From Blautia hansenii DSM 20583 (GTDB taxonomy: Bacteria > Bacillota > Clostridia > Lachnospirales > Lachnospiraceae): DNA of 64,000 bases. The notes beneath the pieces were generated by a model, which saw only the letters and a program-made list of their open reading frames with translations, was not told where the DNA came from and searched no databases. Where the stretch lies: contig NZ_CP022413.2 in NCBI RefSeq assembly GCF_002222595.2, forward strand, positions 2,721,001 through 2,785,000, read 5' to 3'. Positions 1-8,143 of the stretch are shown piece by piece. The number at the start of each line of letters is the position of its first letter. Positions within the stretch are counted from its first letter, which is position 1. The position numbers and the translations under genes were made by a program.

Positions 1-211
1 TATAAGATGCGTCCAGAAAAAACAGATTATACCTTTCCAGAAGCTCTCTGTCATATTCCGAAAAAAGTGAATATAAGCCTGTATCCATACTATTAACAGC
101 CTGCGCTCTGGCACAGGCTGTTCGAGATGACTGAATGCTGACTGTAATAAGCGATAACAAAACCAAAAGCAAAATGCTCATAGCTGCGGTCATACTTCCC
201 TTTTGCTTCAC
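1..211 (-). CDS. DUF5702-like Tad-locus membrane protein, N-terminal part only
   Basis: The reading frame opens with a GTG at 211 behind AGAGGTGAGAGA and runs off the left edge, so only about 70 residues are present. They show a basic start (KQKGSMTAA), one hydrophobic segment (about residues 9-24) and then a stretch with SMDTGLYSLFSEYDRELLERY, NLFFLDAS, which resembles the start of DUF5702-type proteins found behind Flp pilin genes in Lachnospiraceae. Such proteins have a pilin-like N-terminal membrane segment and a large extracellular part; their exact job in the pilus is not known to me. It begins 10 bp after the pilin gene and is probably cotranscribed with it. A second possible start is the ATG at 193. 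Confidence 0.6.
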   Translation of the reverse strand, partial: MKQKGSMTAAMSILLLVLLSLITVSIQSSRTACARAQAVNSMDTGLYSLFSEYDRELLERYNLFFLDASY

Positions 212-221
212 TCTCTCACCT

Positions 222-389
222 CTATATGCTGTTACTCTGCTTTGTAATTTTAGATAAAATACTTTTCACCAGACTGGTAAGCTGTTCCTTGAAAATCAAA
301 ACCAAACCGATAAGCACCACAAGTATAAGTATAATTTCTACTACGCCGACAGCATCCTCTTCCTGCCAAAATTCCTTTAATACTCCCAT
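222..389 (-). CDS. flp: Flp-type pilin subunit (Flp1-like)
   Basis: A 55-residue protein starting at an ATG preceded by a perfect AGGAGGT. It has a short polar head ending in WQEEDAVGVVE, then one hydrophobic helix (IILILVVLIGLVLIF) and a short basic tail. The head, with acidic residues just before G-V-V-E, is the usual type IVb/Flp pilin processing region, so cleavage by the prepilin peptidase encoded upstream in the same operon (4527-5039) is expected. It would be the structural subunit of the Tad pilus. It lies between the tadC-like gene and the DUF5702-like gene, which is the common clostridial order. The identification rests on pattern and context. Confidence 0.82.
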   Translation of the reverse strand: MGVLKEFWQEEDAVGVVEIILILVVLIGLVLIFKEQLTSLVKSILSKITKQSNSI

Positions 390-404
390 AATTCTTACCT
401 CCTG

Positions 405-1616
405 TTATAAAAAACTAAAAAATGCCGGTATCATTAAAATCATTAACACAACAATCAGTTGCAGTACCATAGGAAGCAAAAGCTTCGTAGACGCCTCTTC
501 TCCTCTTACCTTTGCACTGCGCTTTCTCTCGTCCTCTGCCACTGCCTCCTCCCTTTCCAAAAGCTCCAAAAGGTTCTGATTTCCCTTTTTCAAATTCTGC
601 ACTAATAAAACAGACAAAATTTTATACTGAGAAATCCCGCACCTTGTTCCGAAACGCTCATAGGCCTCTGCCTCATATATACCGCCCTGCATTTCTTTGC
701 AGGTACGGACAATTTCTTCATACGCACTCCTTTCTTTTGCATGATATTTTTCCCTGCTGCGCAGATATCCGTCTGCAATTTTTTCCATAGCCTTTCGTAT
801 GGTAAATCCGGCTCTTAAAAACAACACCAATTTCTGAACAATATCAGGATAATCTCTCTGCATCTCCTTTCTCACAAGTTCCTGCTGCTTTTTCGCTTTT
901 TCCTTCTGCAAGGGATAAACACCCAAGCCCAATACCAAAGACAGCATACAGATAATTCCTCCTGTCTGTATTCCCGTTCTCCTATAACGAATTTCTTCTC
1001 CCTGTACTGTTTGGGGAAGATATAAAGGTCCTGAAGGATTTTCGCTTAAGAGCTCTGCTTCTTTTTGAATTTCCTTCTGTATTTTTTCTCTTTCATTCAA
1101 TTTCGATGGATAAACCGTAATCTCAGCATTCCATATATCTGTTACTTCTCCAAGAGAAAGAAACGCAGCCACTTCCACACTTTCTCCCTTTTCAGAAACA
1201 CCTTCTTGCGGTATTCCCTCCCAGCTCAATATATCCGGATTTCCTGTACTCCATGATATTTGTACCGGATTTTCTTCCAAAGCCTGCGGAAACCGAAAGT
1301 CACCTCCTTCTTTCTTTGCCTTTTTCAACCACTTGTCCAACTCTTTTTTGGCTTCCTTTACATAGTTTTCCATCTCCTTTTCTGTATATCTTTCTTCCTC
1401 TACATAAACTGTAATTTCCTGTGTCTTTCCCTGTGTTTCGGCAAGAAGTGTCTCCTCGTACCCGCCTTCTCCATAAGGATTTCTTTCCAGATACTCCATA
1501 CTTCTTTCTTTGTCTTCTTTTATAAAAATTCCTATACCTAAAAGATTTCCAAGCAAAATTACCGACACTGCCATACAAAAACTCTTTTTGTCCTTTCCCC
1601 ACTCTTTAAACATCAA
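405..1616 (-). CDS. tadC: TadC-like inner-membrane platform protein with extracytoplasmic insert
   Basis: 403 residues. The C-terminal half (about 215-403) is a type II secretion F-type domain: a membrane helix (about 217-237), a cytoplasmic helical part (LVLFLRAGFTIRKAMEKIADGY, then SQYKILSVLLVQNLKKG) and a final hydrophobic helix. TadC proteins pair with TadB to form the membrane platform on which the TadA ATPase acts. The N-terminal half is unusual: a membrane helix at about 14-33, a charged helical stretch, and about residues 115-170 that look like an atrophied bacterial Ig domain (ISWSTGNPDILSWEG followed by an AEITVYP strand). The gene overlaps the end of tadB by 11 bp, consistent with translational coupling. 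Confidence 0.8.
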   Translation of the reverse strand: MMFKEWGKDKKSFCMAVSVILLGNLLGIGIFIKEDKERSMEYLERNPYGEGGYEETLLAETQGKTQEITVYVEEERYTEKEMENYVKEAKKELDKWLKKAKKEGGDFRFPQALEENPVQISWSTGNPDILSWEGIPQEGVSEKGESVEVAAFLSLGEVTDIWNAEITVYPSKLNEREKIQKEIQKEAELLSENPSGPLYLPQTVQGEEIRYRRTGIQTGGIICMLSLVLGLGVYPLQKEKAKKQQELVRKEMQRDYPDIVQKLVLFLRAGFTIRKAMEKIADGYLRSREKYHAKERSAYEEIVRTCKEMQGGIYEAEAYERFGTRCGISQYKILSVLLVQNLKKGNQNLLELLEREEAVAEDERKRSAKVRGEEASTKLLLPMVLQLIVVLMILMIPAFFSFL

Positions 1617-2352
1617 TCTGAGTCAACCTCACTCCCCATTGAAATGCCGCAGTATACAAAAGAAGGCAAGCTGTCATAACACAAATCCCCACAGGATTTC
1701 CATATAACACGCTTAAAAATTCCGGAGAAGTAATCTGCATATAAAGAATAATCCCCAGAGGAATAAAGCTCATAATCTTCTGTTCCATTTTTCGAGATGC
1801 CAAAACAGCATCAATTTCCTTCTTCACCTGAATACGCTCTTCAATAGACGAAATACAACGGTTTAAAATTCCTCTCATATTTCCTCCCATTTTCTTTGCC
1901 TGTATCAATACATCTGTAAAATTCAAAATATCTTCTACTCTGCTTCGAATTCCCAAATCATACAGCAATTCTTCTAAGGGTATGCTGTGTCCCAGTTGTC
2001 TTTCTATATAGGCAAATTCCCTTGCCATCTCTGCTTTTTCTCCATACAGTCTTTCCAAATCTTTTCTTGCTTCCCTTATGGTGTTATCTAAAGAATAACC
2101 TGCCGATATCCCCACCTGCATAGCATTTAAGGCATCTTTAAACTGATAATTTAGCCTTTTCTTTCTCAGACGGATTTGTTGTTTTTTCCTTTGATGTATG
2201 TACCAGAAAGGTAACGGAAGCATAAAGAAAAAAACTGCCGTGCTCTTATAAAACAAATAATTTATTCCCATGCAGGCACACACTGCTTCCATAAGATAAA
2301 GTCCCCACTGCTGTACAGAAAGATGATAAACATCATAATCAATTTTATTCAC
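1606..2352 (-). CDS. tadB: TadB-like pilus platform protein (T2SS F family)
   Basis: 248 residues. Hydrophobic segments lie near residues 15-52 and again at the C-terminus (SFIPLGIILYMQITSPEF, then a last helix), around a cytoplasmic F-type domain with LNAMQVGISAGYSLDNTIREA and DVLIQAKKMGGNMRGIL, the usual helical signatures of this family. TadB and TadC together make the inner-membrane platform of the Tad secretion apparatus. It starts inside the last codons of tadA (4-bp overlap) and ends inside the start of the tadC gene. It is slightly shorter than many TadB proteins (about 290-320 residues), the N-terminus being reduced. Confidence 0.85.
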   Translation of the reverse strand: MNKIDYDVYHLSVQQWGLYLMEAVCACMGINYLFYKSTAVFFFMLPLPFWYIHQRKKQQIRLRKKRLNYQFKDALNAMQVGISAGYSLDNTIREARKDLERLYGEKAEMAREFAYIERQLGHSIPLEELLYDLGIRSRVEDILNFTDVLIQAKKMGGNMRGILNRCISSIEERIQVKKEIDAVLASRKMEQKIMSFIPLGIILYMQITSPEFLSVLYGNPVGICVMTACLLLYTAAFQWGVRLTQIDV

Positions 2353-3545
2353 AGGATAATTCCTGCCTTTGTAAGCTTTTCGGTGTGATAAAGCTGTCCT
2401 CTTTTTTCTAAATTTCTGTTTCTGACAAATAACGGATTTAATACAACCTCACCTTCCTTTGAAATTTCTTTAATCTCACAGATTTCCAATACTTTTCTGC
2501 TTTTATCTGACATTCTTCCTAAATGTATAAAGATATCAAAGCCTGACACAATCTGGCGGCGAATAACCGGTATAGGCAAATCTATTCCCATCAAAACCAT
2601 TGTTTCCAGCCTGCTTATCATATCCTGACAGCTATTGGCATGAATGGTGCTCAGGCTTCCGTCATTTCCTATATTTACAACCTGCAAAAGCTCTGCCGCT
2701 TCCTTTCCTCTCACCTCTCCTACAATAATTCTGCTTGGTCTCATACGAAGGCAGGTTCTCAATAAATCTCCGATGGTAATTTCCTGAGATTTCTCAATAT
2801 TCGCCGGTCTACATTCCAGACGAACCAGATTTTCTATCCCCTGAATTTGCAGTTCTGCATTATCTTCGATAGTAATGACTCTCTCATCCTTGGGAATATA
2901 TTCTGATAACGCATTTAAAAATGTAGTTTTTCCCGAACCTGTCCCACCTCCTATTAAAATCGTATAACCTGCTTTCATAAGCTTTTCTAAAAAAATAGCT
3001 GCATCTTCTGTAATGCTCTCCAATTTCAACAAACGTTCCATAGTAATAGGCTTTTCCGGAAATTTTCTTATGGTAAGCACCGGACCGTCCAGCGCAACGG
3101 GAGCAATAACCGCATTTATTCGTTCTCCTCCTGCCAGTCGTGCGTCTACAATGGGCTGCAGCGTATTGATTACACGATTGCATTTTGATGCCATTTGCTG
3201 AATAACATCCTCCAGCTTTTCCGGAGAAGAAAAGCTCTTTTCAAAAGCTTCGATTTTACCGTCCTTTTCTATAAAAATTTTATTCCATCCATTAATCATA
3301 ATCTCTGTGACATCATCGTTTTCCAGCAGCTCCTCCAGAATATCCATACGCCGTACAGACATAAAAAGTGCATTTCGCAGACTTTCTCTCTGTGCAATAG
3401 GCAAATATTTTTTCTTGCCGTGCTGATGTAAAATTTCATCAATTATCTCCAAAACATCTTCATCTAAATCTTTCCATGTATTTTCCAGCCTTTCCACCAA
3501 TGTTTTTCGCAAATCTTGAAATTCATCACTGCTTTCTTCTTTCAT
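2349..3545 (-). CDS. tadA: TadA/CpaF-type pilus assembly ATPase
   Basis: 398 residues, a secretion ATPase of the VirB11/GspE class that powers Flp pilus assembly from the cytoplasm. Visible motifs in order: an N-terminal helical region, EIMINGWNKIFIEKDG (the conserved core entry), RINAVIAPVALDGPVLTIRKF, Walker A IGGGTGSGKTT, an aspartate box around VITIEDNAELQ, Walker B RIIVGEVRGKEA, and the histidine-box segment SLSTIHANS. All key motifs are intact. The length is close to the family norm, slightly short at the N-terminus. The start codon lies 20 bp inside the tadZ gene and the stop overlaps tadB, so the operon is tightly packed. Confidence 0.93.
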   Translation of the reverse strand: MKEESSDEFQDLRKTLVERLENTWKDLDEDVLEIIDEILHQHGKKKYLPIAQRESLRNALFMSVRRMDILEELLENDDVTEIMINGWNKIFIEKDGKIEAFEKSFSSPEKLEDVIQQMASKCNRVINTLQPIVDARLAGGERINAVIAPVALDGPVLTIRKFPEKPITMERLLKLESITEDAAIFLEKLMKAGYTILIGGGTGSGKTTFLNALSEYIPKDERVITIEDNAELQIQGIENLVRLECRPANIEKSQEITIGDLLRTCLRMRPSRIIVGEVRGKEAAELLQVVNIGNDGSLSTIHANSCQDMISRLETMVLMGIDLPIPVIRRQIVSGFDIFIHLGRMSDKSRKVLEICEIKEISKEGEVVLNPLFVRNRNLEKRGQLYHTEKLTKAGIIL

Positions 3546-4530
3546 AATTTTCCAGCACCTTTCTCACAAAACTTCCCCAAGGTCCCATTTTCAGTTCCTG
3601 TACTGTGTTTATTCCTTCCATACTCTCGCCGGTAAGAGAAACTATCCTTATCCTATCTTTCTCTATAACACCCCAATTTTCCATCAAGGTATGGAACTGA
3701 GAAAGTTTACAGTCTGCTATAAATCCTCCCTTTACAGGCACATAAATTTCACTGCATAAATTCAATACAGAAAACAGCTCATCCACTGCACTGCTGATAT
3801 TCAATATCAAAACATGATATCTGCCGCTCTTTTTCACAGCTTCAAAAAGCCTGCTCCAATGTACAAAGGGAATTGATTTAATATCCTCCGGCGACTCCAC
3901 AGGAGGCAGATAATCCATATCCCCCTGCTGCTGTATCATCCCTTCCACTTCCTCCCATAAATTTTCCTTTCCGCAGCGCAGTGCAAAAAAGAAATCCGTA
4001 AGGTTTTTCTCGTATTCTCTCAAAAATAACTGCTCCAATCCTGCAAAATCTTCCATGCTGATATACAGTACCCTTTTCTCTTCTCCCAAAATCTGTGCTG
4101 CCGCCAATGCAAACAAACAATTTGCACAGATTTCAGAAGGTGAATAAATTCCCACAATTTTCATGCCCTGTCTTGCATCCGAGCAGAAAGGAACCTGCGT
4201 TTTTTCCGTATAGTATTTCATCACCTCCTTAATTACACTTTCCGCCGACTGATACTTATAGATACACTTATACGGCGATTTTGGCTCCTCTTTTTCATCA
4301 GAAAGCACCACTACATTCTCTTCTTTTATCTGCTGTATCCGTTCATCTACATCTTTCTGTGCAATCAACAACATAGGCGGAGGCTGACTTCCCACCGAAC
4401 TGTAAAATTTTTCCACATCTGTAAAAGCTTCTGCACGAAACGGAAGCTTTTTCTTATTGTTCAAATACTCTGTAAAATTACAGGCATAATCCGTATCTGA
4501 ATCACAGACTGCAATCATATTTTTCTTCAA
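3526..4530 (-). CDS. tadZ: TadZ/CpaE-like protein with degenerate ATPase site
   Basis: 334 residues. By position (between tadV and tadA) and by its two-part build it matches TadZ/CpaE: an N-terminal receiver-like part (about 1-110, beginning MIAVCDSDTDYACNFTEYL) and a C-terminal MinD/ParA-like part (from about 125) with KRVLYISMEDFAG and DVLILNISSAVDELF as the later strands. In this family the protein localises the pilus machine at a pole. The place where Walker A is expected (KIVGIYSPSEICANCLFA) lacks the glycine-lysine-threonine signature, so nucleotide binding is doubtful. The call rests on context more than on strong motifs. Confidence 0.7.
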   Translation of the reverse strand: MKKNMIAVCDSDTDYACNFTEYLNNKKKLPFRAEAFTDVEKFYSSVGSQPPPMLLIAQKDVDERIQQIKEENVVVLSDEKEEPKSPYKCIYKYQSAESVIKEVMKYYTEKTQVPFCSDARQGMKIVGIYSPSEICANCLFALAAAQILGEEKRVLYISMEDFAGLEQLFLREYEKNLTDFFFALRCGKENLWEEVEGMIQQQGDMDYLPPVESPEDIKSIPFVHWSRLFEAVKKSGRYHVLILNISSAVDELFSVLNLCSEIYVPVKGGFIADCKLSQFHTLMENWGVIEKDRIRIVSLTGESMEGINTVQELKMGPWGSFVRKVLENYERRKQ

Positions 4531-5039
4531 TAAAATCCTCCTACATAAAGCATGACGCTTAGAAATATCGGTACTGTAAAATGGAAATTTTCAGGTCGAC
4601 TGCCCTTTTTCCTGTAAGCACACAGCACCCTGCTTTGACTATATTCATAAACATAATTGAAAAAATAAGAAAATCGCTCTTTGAAATTTCCACAGGAAAT
4701 CAGAAATGCGAAAGATAAAAGTCCTCCCAGAAAAAGAGAACAAAGAATAAGCTTAAAAACAGCAGTTACACCTAAAAAAATTCCCAGACCGGAAAATAAT
4801 TTTATGTCTCCTGCACCTAACATTCGAAAGTAAAACAACGGGAACAGCAAAACACAGGGCAATAATAATCCCAAGCCTCCTGATAAAGTCCCAGCTATTC
4901 CATTTGCTCCCATCTGCCAGAAAAAGCCTGTCAGAAAAAACACTACAATAAATCCGTTCACCACCCTTTCCATCAGAAAATCCATGCACATGGCAATACC
5001 CGAAAAACACAATACAAATAACGATTGTACTGACAACAA
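4527..5039 (-). CDS. tadV: Prepilin peptidase (TadV/CpaA, A24 family)
   Basis: 170 residues with about five or six hydrophobic segments. The two catalytic aspartates of aspartic prepilin peptidases can be seen: one in the first loop (AMCMDFLMERVVNGF, D19) and one in the GxGD motif (FRMLGAGDIKLFSGLG). It should cleave the Flp pilin leader at the inner face of the membrane. It is the first gene of the Tad operon, 4 bp overlapping tadZ. The protein lacks the methyltransferase domain of the PilD type, as expected for TadV. Confidence 0.88.
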   Translation of the reverse strand: MLSVQSLFVLCFSGIAMCMDFLMERVVNGFIVVFFLTGFFWQMGANGIAGTLSGGLGLLLPCVLLFPLFYFRMLGAGDIKLFSGLGIFLGVTAVFKLILCSLFLGGLLSFAFLISCGNFKERFSYFFNYVYEYSQSRVLCAYRKKGSRPENFHFTVPIFLSVMLYVGGFY

Positions 5040-5076
5040 ATCACCTCTTTTATTTTATAAAATCTTTGGAAAATCC

Positions 5077-5090
5077 CAGTCGAACGACTG
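5077..5090. other. Perfect 14-bp palindrome in the Tad operon leader
   Basis: CAGTCG-AA-CGACTG lies between the predicted Tad promoter and tadV. On the minus-strand transcript it would form a 6-bp hairpin very near the 5' end. No U-run follows, so it is not a terminator; it may be a regulator site or a stabilising 5' hairpin. Function unknown. Confidence 0.45.
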
Positions 5091-5115
5091 TAAGAATATC
5101 TTGAAGTTGTATCTG

Positions 5116-5144
5116 ATTATAGTCTCAGAAAAAGGATTTGTAAA
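5116..5144 (-). promoter_or_regulatory. Predicted promoter of the Tad operon
   Basis: On the minus strand TTTACA (5144-5139) and TATAAT (5121-5116) are separated by 17 bp, about 75 bp before the tadV start. This is a good sigma-A match and the only one in the gap in this direction. Confidence 0.7.
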
Positions 5145-5195
5145 GAGAAATTATTACTAATTTTTCGATTTGGATAGACTACACAAAATTAGCAT

Positions 5196-5224
5196 TTGCA
5201 ATCTCTGTGATTTTCAGTTAAAAT
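5196..5224 (+). promoter_or_regulatory. Predicted promoter of the GDSL hydrolase gene
   Basis: TTGCAA and TAAAAT separated by 17 bp, ending 33 bp before the start codon at 5258. A reasonable sigma-A match; the gap also holds the divergent Tad promoter. Confidence 0.55.
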
Positions 5225-5257
5225 ATTGAATAGAAACAGTAATAAGGAGTATAGACT

Positions 5258-5872
5258 ATGGGACTTATTATATTTTTAGGTGACAGTATTACCGATGCCG
5301 GCAGGAAAACTTCTCCTAATGAGCTGGGATTTGGTTATGTAAATATATTTTCAGAACGTTTAAAAGCCCAAAGCCAGAACTGGAACATTCTCAATCGTGG
5401 TGTAGAGGGTTATGTCGTACAAAATGTTGCAGAAACTCTCCATCGTGAATGTATTTCCTTAAAGCCTGATTATATCAGTATTCTGGTGGGAGTGAATGAT
5501 ATCGGACTGATTGCAAATTCCTCTGCTTCCGAACAGGATAAGCTCTATATGCTGGAAGACAGTATCCGTGCCTATCACGAAATGCTTTTTGATTTATCCA
5601 GAGAAACACAGGCAAAAGTCATTATTTTAGAACCTTTTATTCTGCCTCAGCATGAAAAATATGAAGACTGGGTACCATGGCAGAAAAAAATGTCTAAAAA
5701 CATTCAGAAGCTTGCCCGCAATTATGGCGCTTATTTCATTCCACTGCAAACACCTTTGAATAATAAAATTCAGGAACAGGGATATGAAAATATTACTACC
5801 GACGGTATTCATCTTACCACTCAGGGACAGCAGCTCCTTGCAGATATTGTAAAGGACTCTTTCCATTTATAA
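5258..5872 (+). CDS. SGNH/GDSL-family hydrolase
   Basis: 204 residues, no signal peptide, so probably a cytoplasmic esterase or lipase-like enzyme. All SGNH blocks are visible: block I FLGDSITDAG with the nucleophile S10, block II glycine in NRGVEGY, block III GVND (N80), and block V DGIHLT with D182 and H185 as the other catalytic residues. The natural substrate cannot be read from the sequence. The gene stands alone between the divergent Tad operon and the convergent ybaK gene. A ribosome binding site (AAGGAG) lies 10 bp before the ATG. Confidence 0.88.
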   Translation: MGLIIFLGDSITDAGRKTSPNELGFGYVNIFSERLKAQSQNWNILNRGVEGYVVQNVAETLHRECISLKPDYISILVGVNDIGLIANSSASEQDKLYMLEDSIRAYHEMLFDLSRETQAKVIILEPFILPQHEKYEDWVPWQKKMSKNIQKLARNYGAYFIPLQTPLNNKIQEQGYENITTDGIHLTTQGQQLLADIVKDSFHL

Positions 5873-5894
5873 ATTTTTTCAAAATTTAATCTTT

Positions 5895-5935
5895 CAAAAA
5901 CAAAAGGCGGGATATACCTCAATGTGTATATCCCG
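5895..5935 (-). terminator. Intrinsic terminator after ybaK
   Basis: A 10-bp stem (CGGGATATAC / GTATATCCCG) with an 8-base loop, followed on the minus strand by CCTTTTGTTTTTG. The ybaK stop codon lies in the loop, so the hairpin starts within the last codons of the gene. It may also slow transcripts of the convergent GDSL gene. Confidence 0.75.
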
Positions 5936-6419
5936 TTGCTATTTCAACAAATTTTCCCGATACAACTTCAGCTAAATCTTTTGGATTTAATTTCAATGTC
6001 GTACCAATTCTTCCTCCGCTTACATAGATTTCCTCATACGCAAGAGCACTTTCATGAATAATGGTAGCGTACTGTTTTTTCATTCCCAACGGACTGCAGC
6101 CGCCTCTCACATAACCGCTCACTTTTGTAATATCCTTTACATGAATAAGCTCTACGGATTTTTCACCCACTGCTTTTGCAGCTTTTTTCAAGTCAATTTC
6201 AAGAGCAATGGGAATAACAACAACATAATACTCTTTACTTTTCCCCTGCACAATCAAAGTTTTAAAAGATTGCTCCACAGGAGCTCCTGTTTTTTGTGCG
6301 GTATGGAGTCCGTCAATAAACTCATCGCACTCATATTGAAGAACCTCATAAGGAATTTTATTTTTCTCTAAAATTCTCATTGCATTTGTCTTAATTTCTT
6401 TTTCTTTATGCTTTCCCAT
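5919..6419 (-). CDS. ybaK: Cys-tRNA(Pro)/Cys-tRNA(Cys) deacylase, YbaK/EbsC type
   Basis: 166 residues matching the YbaK family of aminoacyl-tRNA editing enzymes, which hydrolyse misacylated Cys-tRNA(Pro). Recognisable segments are TNAMRILEKNKIPYEVLQY at the start, SFKTLIVQG, the lysine-containing KKAAKAVGEKSVELI, the glycine-rich GYVRGGCSPLGMKK and the terminal SGGRIGTTLKLNPKDLA. The length is typical. It starts 10 bp after the MATE transporter gene, so the two are probably one transcript, although no functional link is evident. Confidence 0.9.
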   Translation of the reverse strand: MGKHKEKEIKTNAMRILEKNKIPYEVLQYECDEFIDGLHTAQKTGAPVEQSFKTLIVQGKSKEYYVVVIPIALEIDLKKAAKAVGEKSVELIHVKDITKVSGYVRGGCSPLGMKKQYATIIHESALAYEEIYVSGGRIGTTLKLNPKDLAEVVSGKFVEIATGYTH

Positions 6420-6429
6420 TGCTTTACTC

Positions 6430-7773
6430 CTATAATTTCAAATGCTTCATAAAATGTCTGTAAAGTACGCAGCCTACAAAAGCCGCCAAAAGCTCTGCGA
6501 TTGGGAAGGTAATCCATACCCCAAACAGCCCCATACTCTTGGATAATAATGCAGCTAAAGGAATAATAATTACCAACTGACGCAGCACAGAAATCACCAG
6601 TGACTGAATTCCTTTTCCCAACGCTTCAAATGCACCGGAAAGTACGCAGCCTACCGTGGAAATTAAAAATCCCACAGCAATCACCCGAAGCATGGGTACG
6701 CCGATTTTCAGCATTTCCTCATTTGCATCAAACAGCTTCATAATAAATCCCGGAAACATCAAAAACAACAGCATACCTGCCAGCATAATTACACCGGTTG
6801 CTTCCATACTTGCCTTTAGCGTTTCCTTCATACGTTTTTTATTTCCCGCACCATAATTGTAGCTCATAATCGGACGCATACCCTGCACAACACCGTTTGC
6901 CGGCATATATACAAAAGACTGGATTTTAATGTAAAGTCCGAATACTGCAATGGCAGTTGCTGAAAAAGCTGCCAAAACAGAATTTAAGGCTGCTACCAGA
7001 ATAGACGGCATTGCCATCATAATGGCGGAAGGAATTCCCACCGTATAAATTTTTTTCAAAATTGCTCCGTCCAGACGGAACCCTTTGAAATTGATTTTAA
7101 TAGACGGACATTTTTTCAGGAAAAATCCCATAGAAAGCACTGCTGCTAAAATCTGTGCCGCAACCGTTGCAATGGCTGCACCCTGCACACCCATCGCAGG
7201 CAAACCAAACCATCCAAAGATTAACACAGGGTCTAAGATAATATTAAAAATAGCTCCTATTCCCTGAAAAAACATAGGCATAATCATATTTCCCGTTGCC
7301 TGAAACAGTTTTTCGGAATATAAATGATACATACTTCCGACACTGAAAAATAAAACAATCTGTGTATATTGGCAGCTCATATCCAAAATCTCAGGACTGT
7401 CTGTAAACGCACTGAGAAATGGTCTTGTCAGGAAAATCCCCGCAAGTACAAACAAAAGCCAATGTACTGCGCAAAATATCAGTCCGTGGTTCGCTGTTGC
7501 CGTAACCTCTTTGTCATCCTTTGCACCCAGCGCTCTGGCAGCACAGGCACTTAAACCAATACCAAATCCACAGGATACTGCCAAAATCATATTTTGCAGC
7601 GGATACGCCAGGGAAACTGCTGTCAGAGCGTCTTCACTTACTCTGGCTACATACATGCTGTCTACAATATTATATAACGCTTGTATCAACATAGAAATCA
7701 TAGGCGGCACAGACATGGAAATCAAAAGGGGCATTACTTTTTTTGTCCCCATTGCATTTGTATTTTTATCCAT
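6430..7773 (-). CDS. MATE-family multidrug/cation efflux transporter
   Basis: 447 residues with twelve predicted membrane segments in two similar halves, the MATE fold. The start KKVMPLLISMSVPPMISMLIQALYNIVDSMYV and the repeat of this pattern in the second half (VGIPSAIMMAMPSILVAALNSVLAAF) are typical of the DinF/NorM-like group common in clostridia. It likely exports organic cations or drugs using a sodium or proton gradient; the substrate cannot be told from sequence. It has a good ribosome binding site (AAGGAGGG) and is followed by ybaK. Confidence 0.88.
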   Translation of the reverse strand: MDKNTNAMGTKKVMPLLISMSVPPMISMLIQALYNIVDSMYVARVSEDALTAVSLAYPLQNMILAVSCGFGIGLSACAARALGAKDDKEVTATANHGLIFCAVHWLLFVLAGIFLTRPFLSAFTDSPEILDMSCQYTQIVLFFSVGSMYHLYSEKLFQATGNMIMPMFFQGIGAIFNIILDPVLIFGWFGLPAMGVQGAAIATVAAQILAAVLSMGFFLKKCPSIKINFKGFRLDGAILKKIYTVGIPSAIMMAMPSILVAALNSVLAAFSATAIAVFGLYIKIQSFVYMPANGVVQGMRPIMSYNYGAGNKKRMKETLKASMEATGVIMLAGMLLFLMFPGFIMKLFDANEEMLKIGVPMLRVIAVGFLISTVGCVLSGAFEALGKGIQSLVISVLRQLVIIIPLAALLSKSMGLFGVWITFPIAELLAAFVGCVLYRHFMKHLKL

Positions 7774-7892
7774 TTTTGTTTTCCCTCCTTTTCTACCTCA
7801 TACAGCATAACGATTTCCGTGTTTTTTGTCAATCATTTCATACATACCGCACTGCTTTTCGGAAATACTAAAAGAAAAACAGGAGGCGCATT

Positions 7893-8105
7893 ATGAATAA
7901 AAATACGATAAAAAATTCCCATTTTGACAAATTCAACGTAGAAGCCACTTCCATCAATGATTTAGACGGCTGCGCTACAACAGAGGCTACCGGACTCATC
8001 CCCGCCATGCCGAAATCCCTCTCGGAAATTGACTCCTATAAAAAAATACTTCCCTACTCTCCTGATTGTTATGTGGAGAAAACAGACAAAAAAAGAGAGC
8101 AGTAA
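7893..8105 (+). CDS. Small conserved-looking protein, function unknown
   Basis: 70 residues with a near-perfect ribosome binding site (ACAGGAGG, 6 bp before ATG). The middle part, DGCATTEATGLIPAMPKSLSEIDSY, reminds me of small Lachnospiraceae proteins with a C-T-G-L-I-P core followed by an E-x-ES-Y motif; this is memory, not a search result. There is no signal peptide or membrane segment, and only two cysteines (C27 and C59). The gene is divergent from the MATE gene and its end overlaps the capA terminator. A ribosomally made peptide precursor was considered, but no modification or export gene is adjacent. Confidence 0.6.
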   Translation: MNKNTIKNSHFDKFNVEATSINDLDGCATTEATGLIPAMPKSLSEIDSYKKILPYSPDCYVEKTDKKREQ

Positions 8106-8135
8106 GAGGCTGATTTTCAGCTTCTTCTTGCTCTC
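8088..8135 (-). terminator. Intrinsic terminator after capA
   Basis: A long, almost perfect stem of about 19 bp (8095-8113 with 8117-8135) and a 3-base loop, followed on the minus strand by TTTTTTTG. It overlaps the last codons of the small plus-strand gene at 7893-8105, so this hairpin is shared between coding and termination. Confidence 0.85.
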
Positions 8136-8143
8136 CTGCCAAA

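Noticed and set aside
7893..8105. RiPP precursor peptide
   Set aside because: No radical SAM, protease or export gene is adjacent and there is no leader-core pattern beyond two cysteines.
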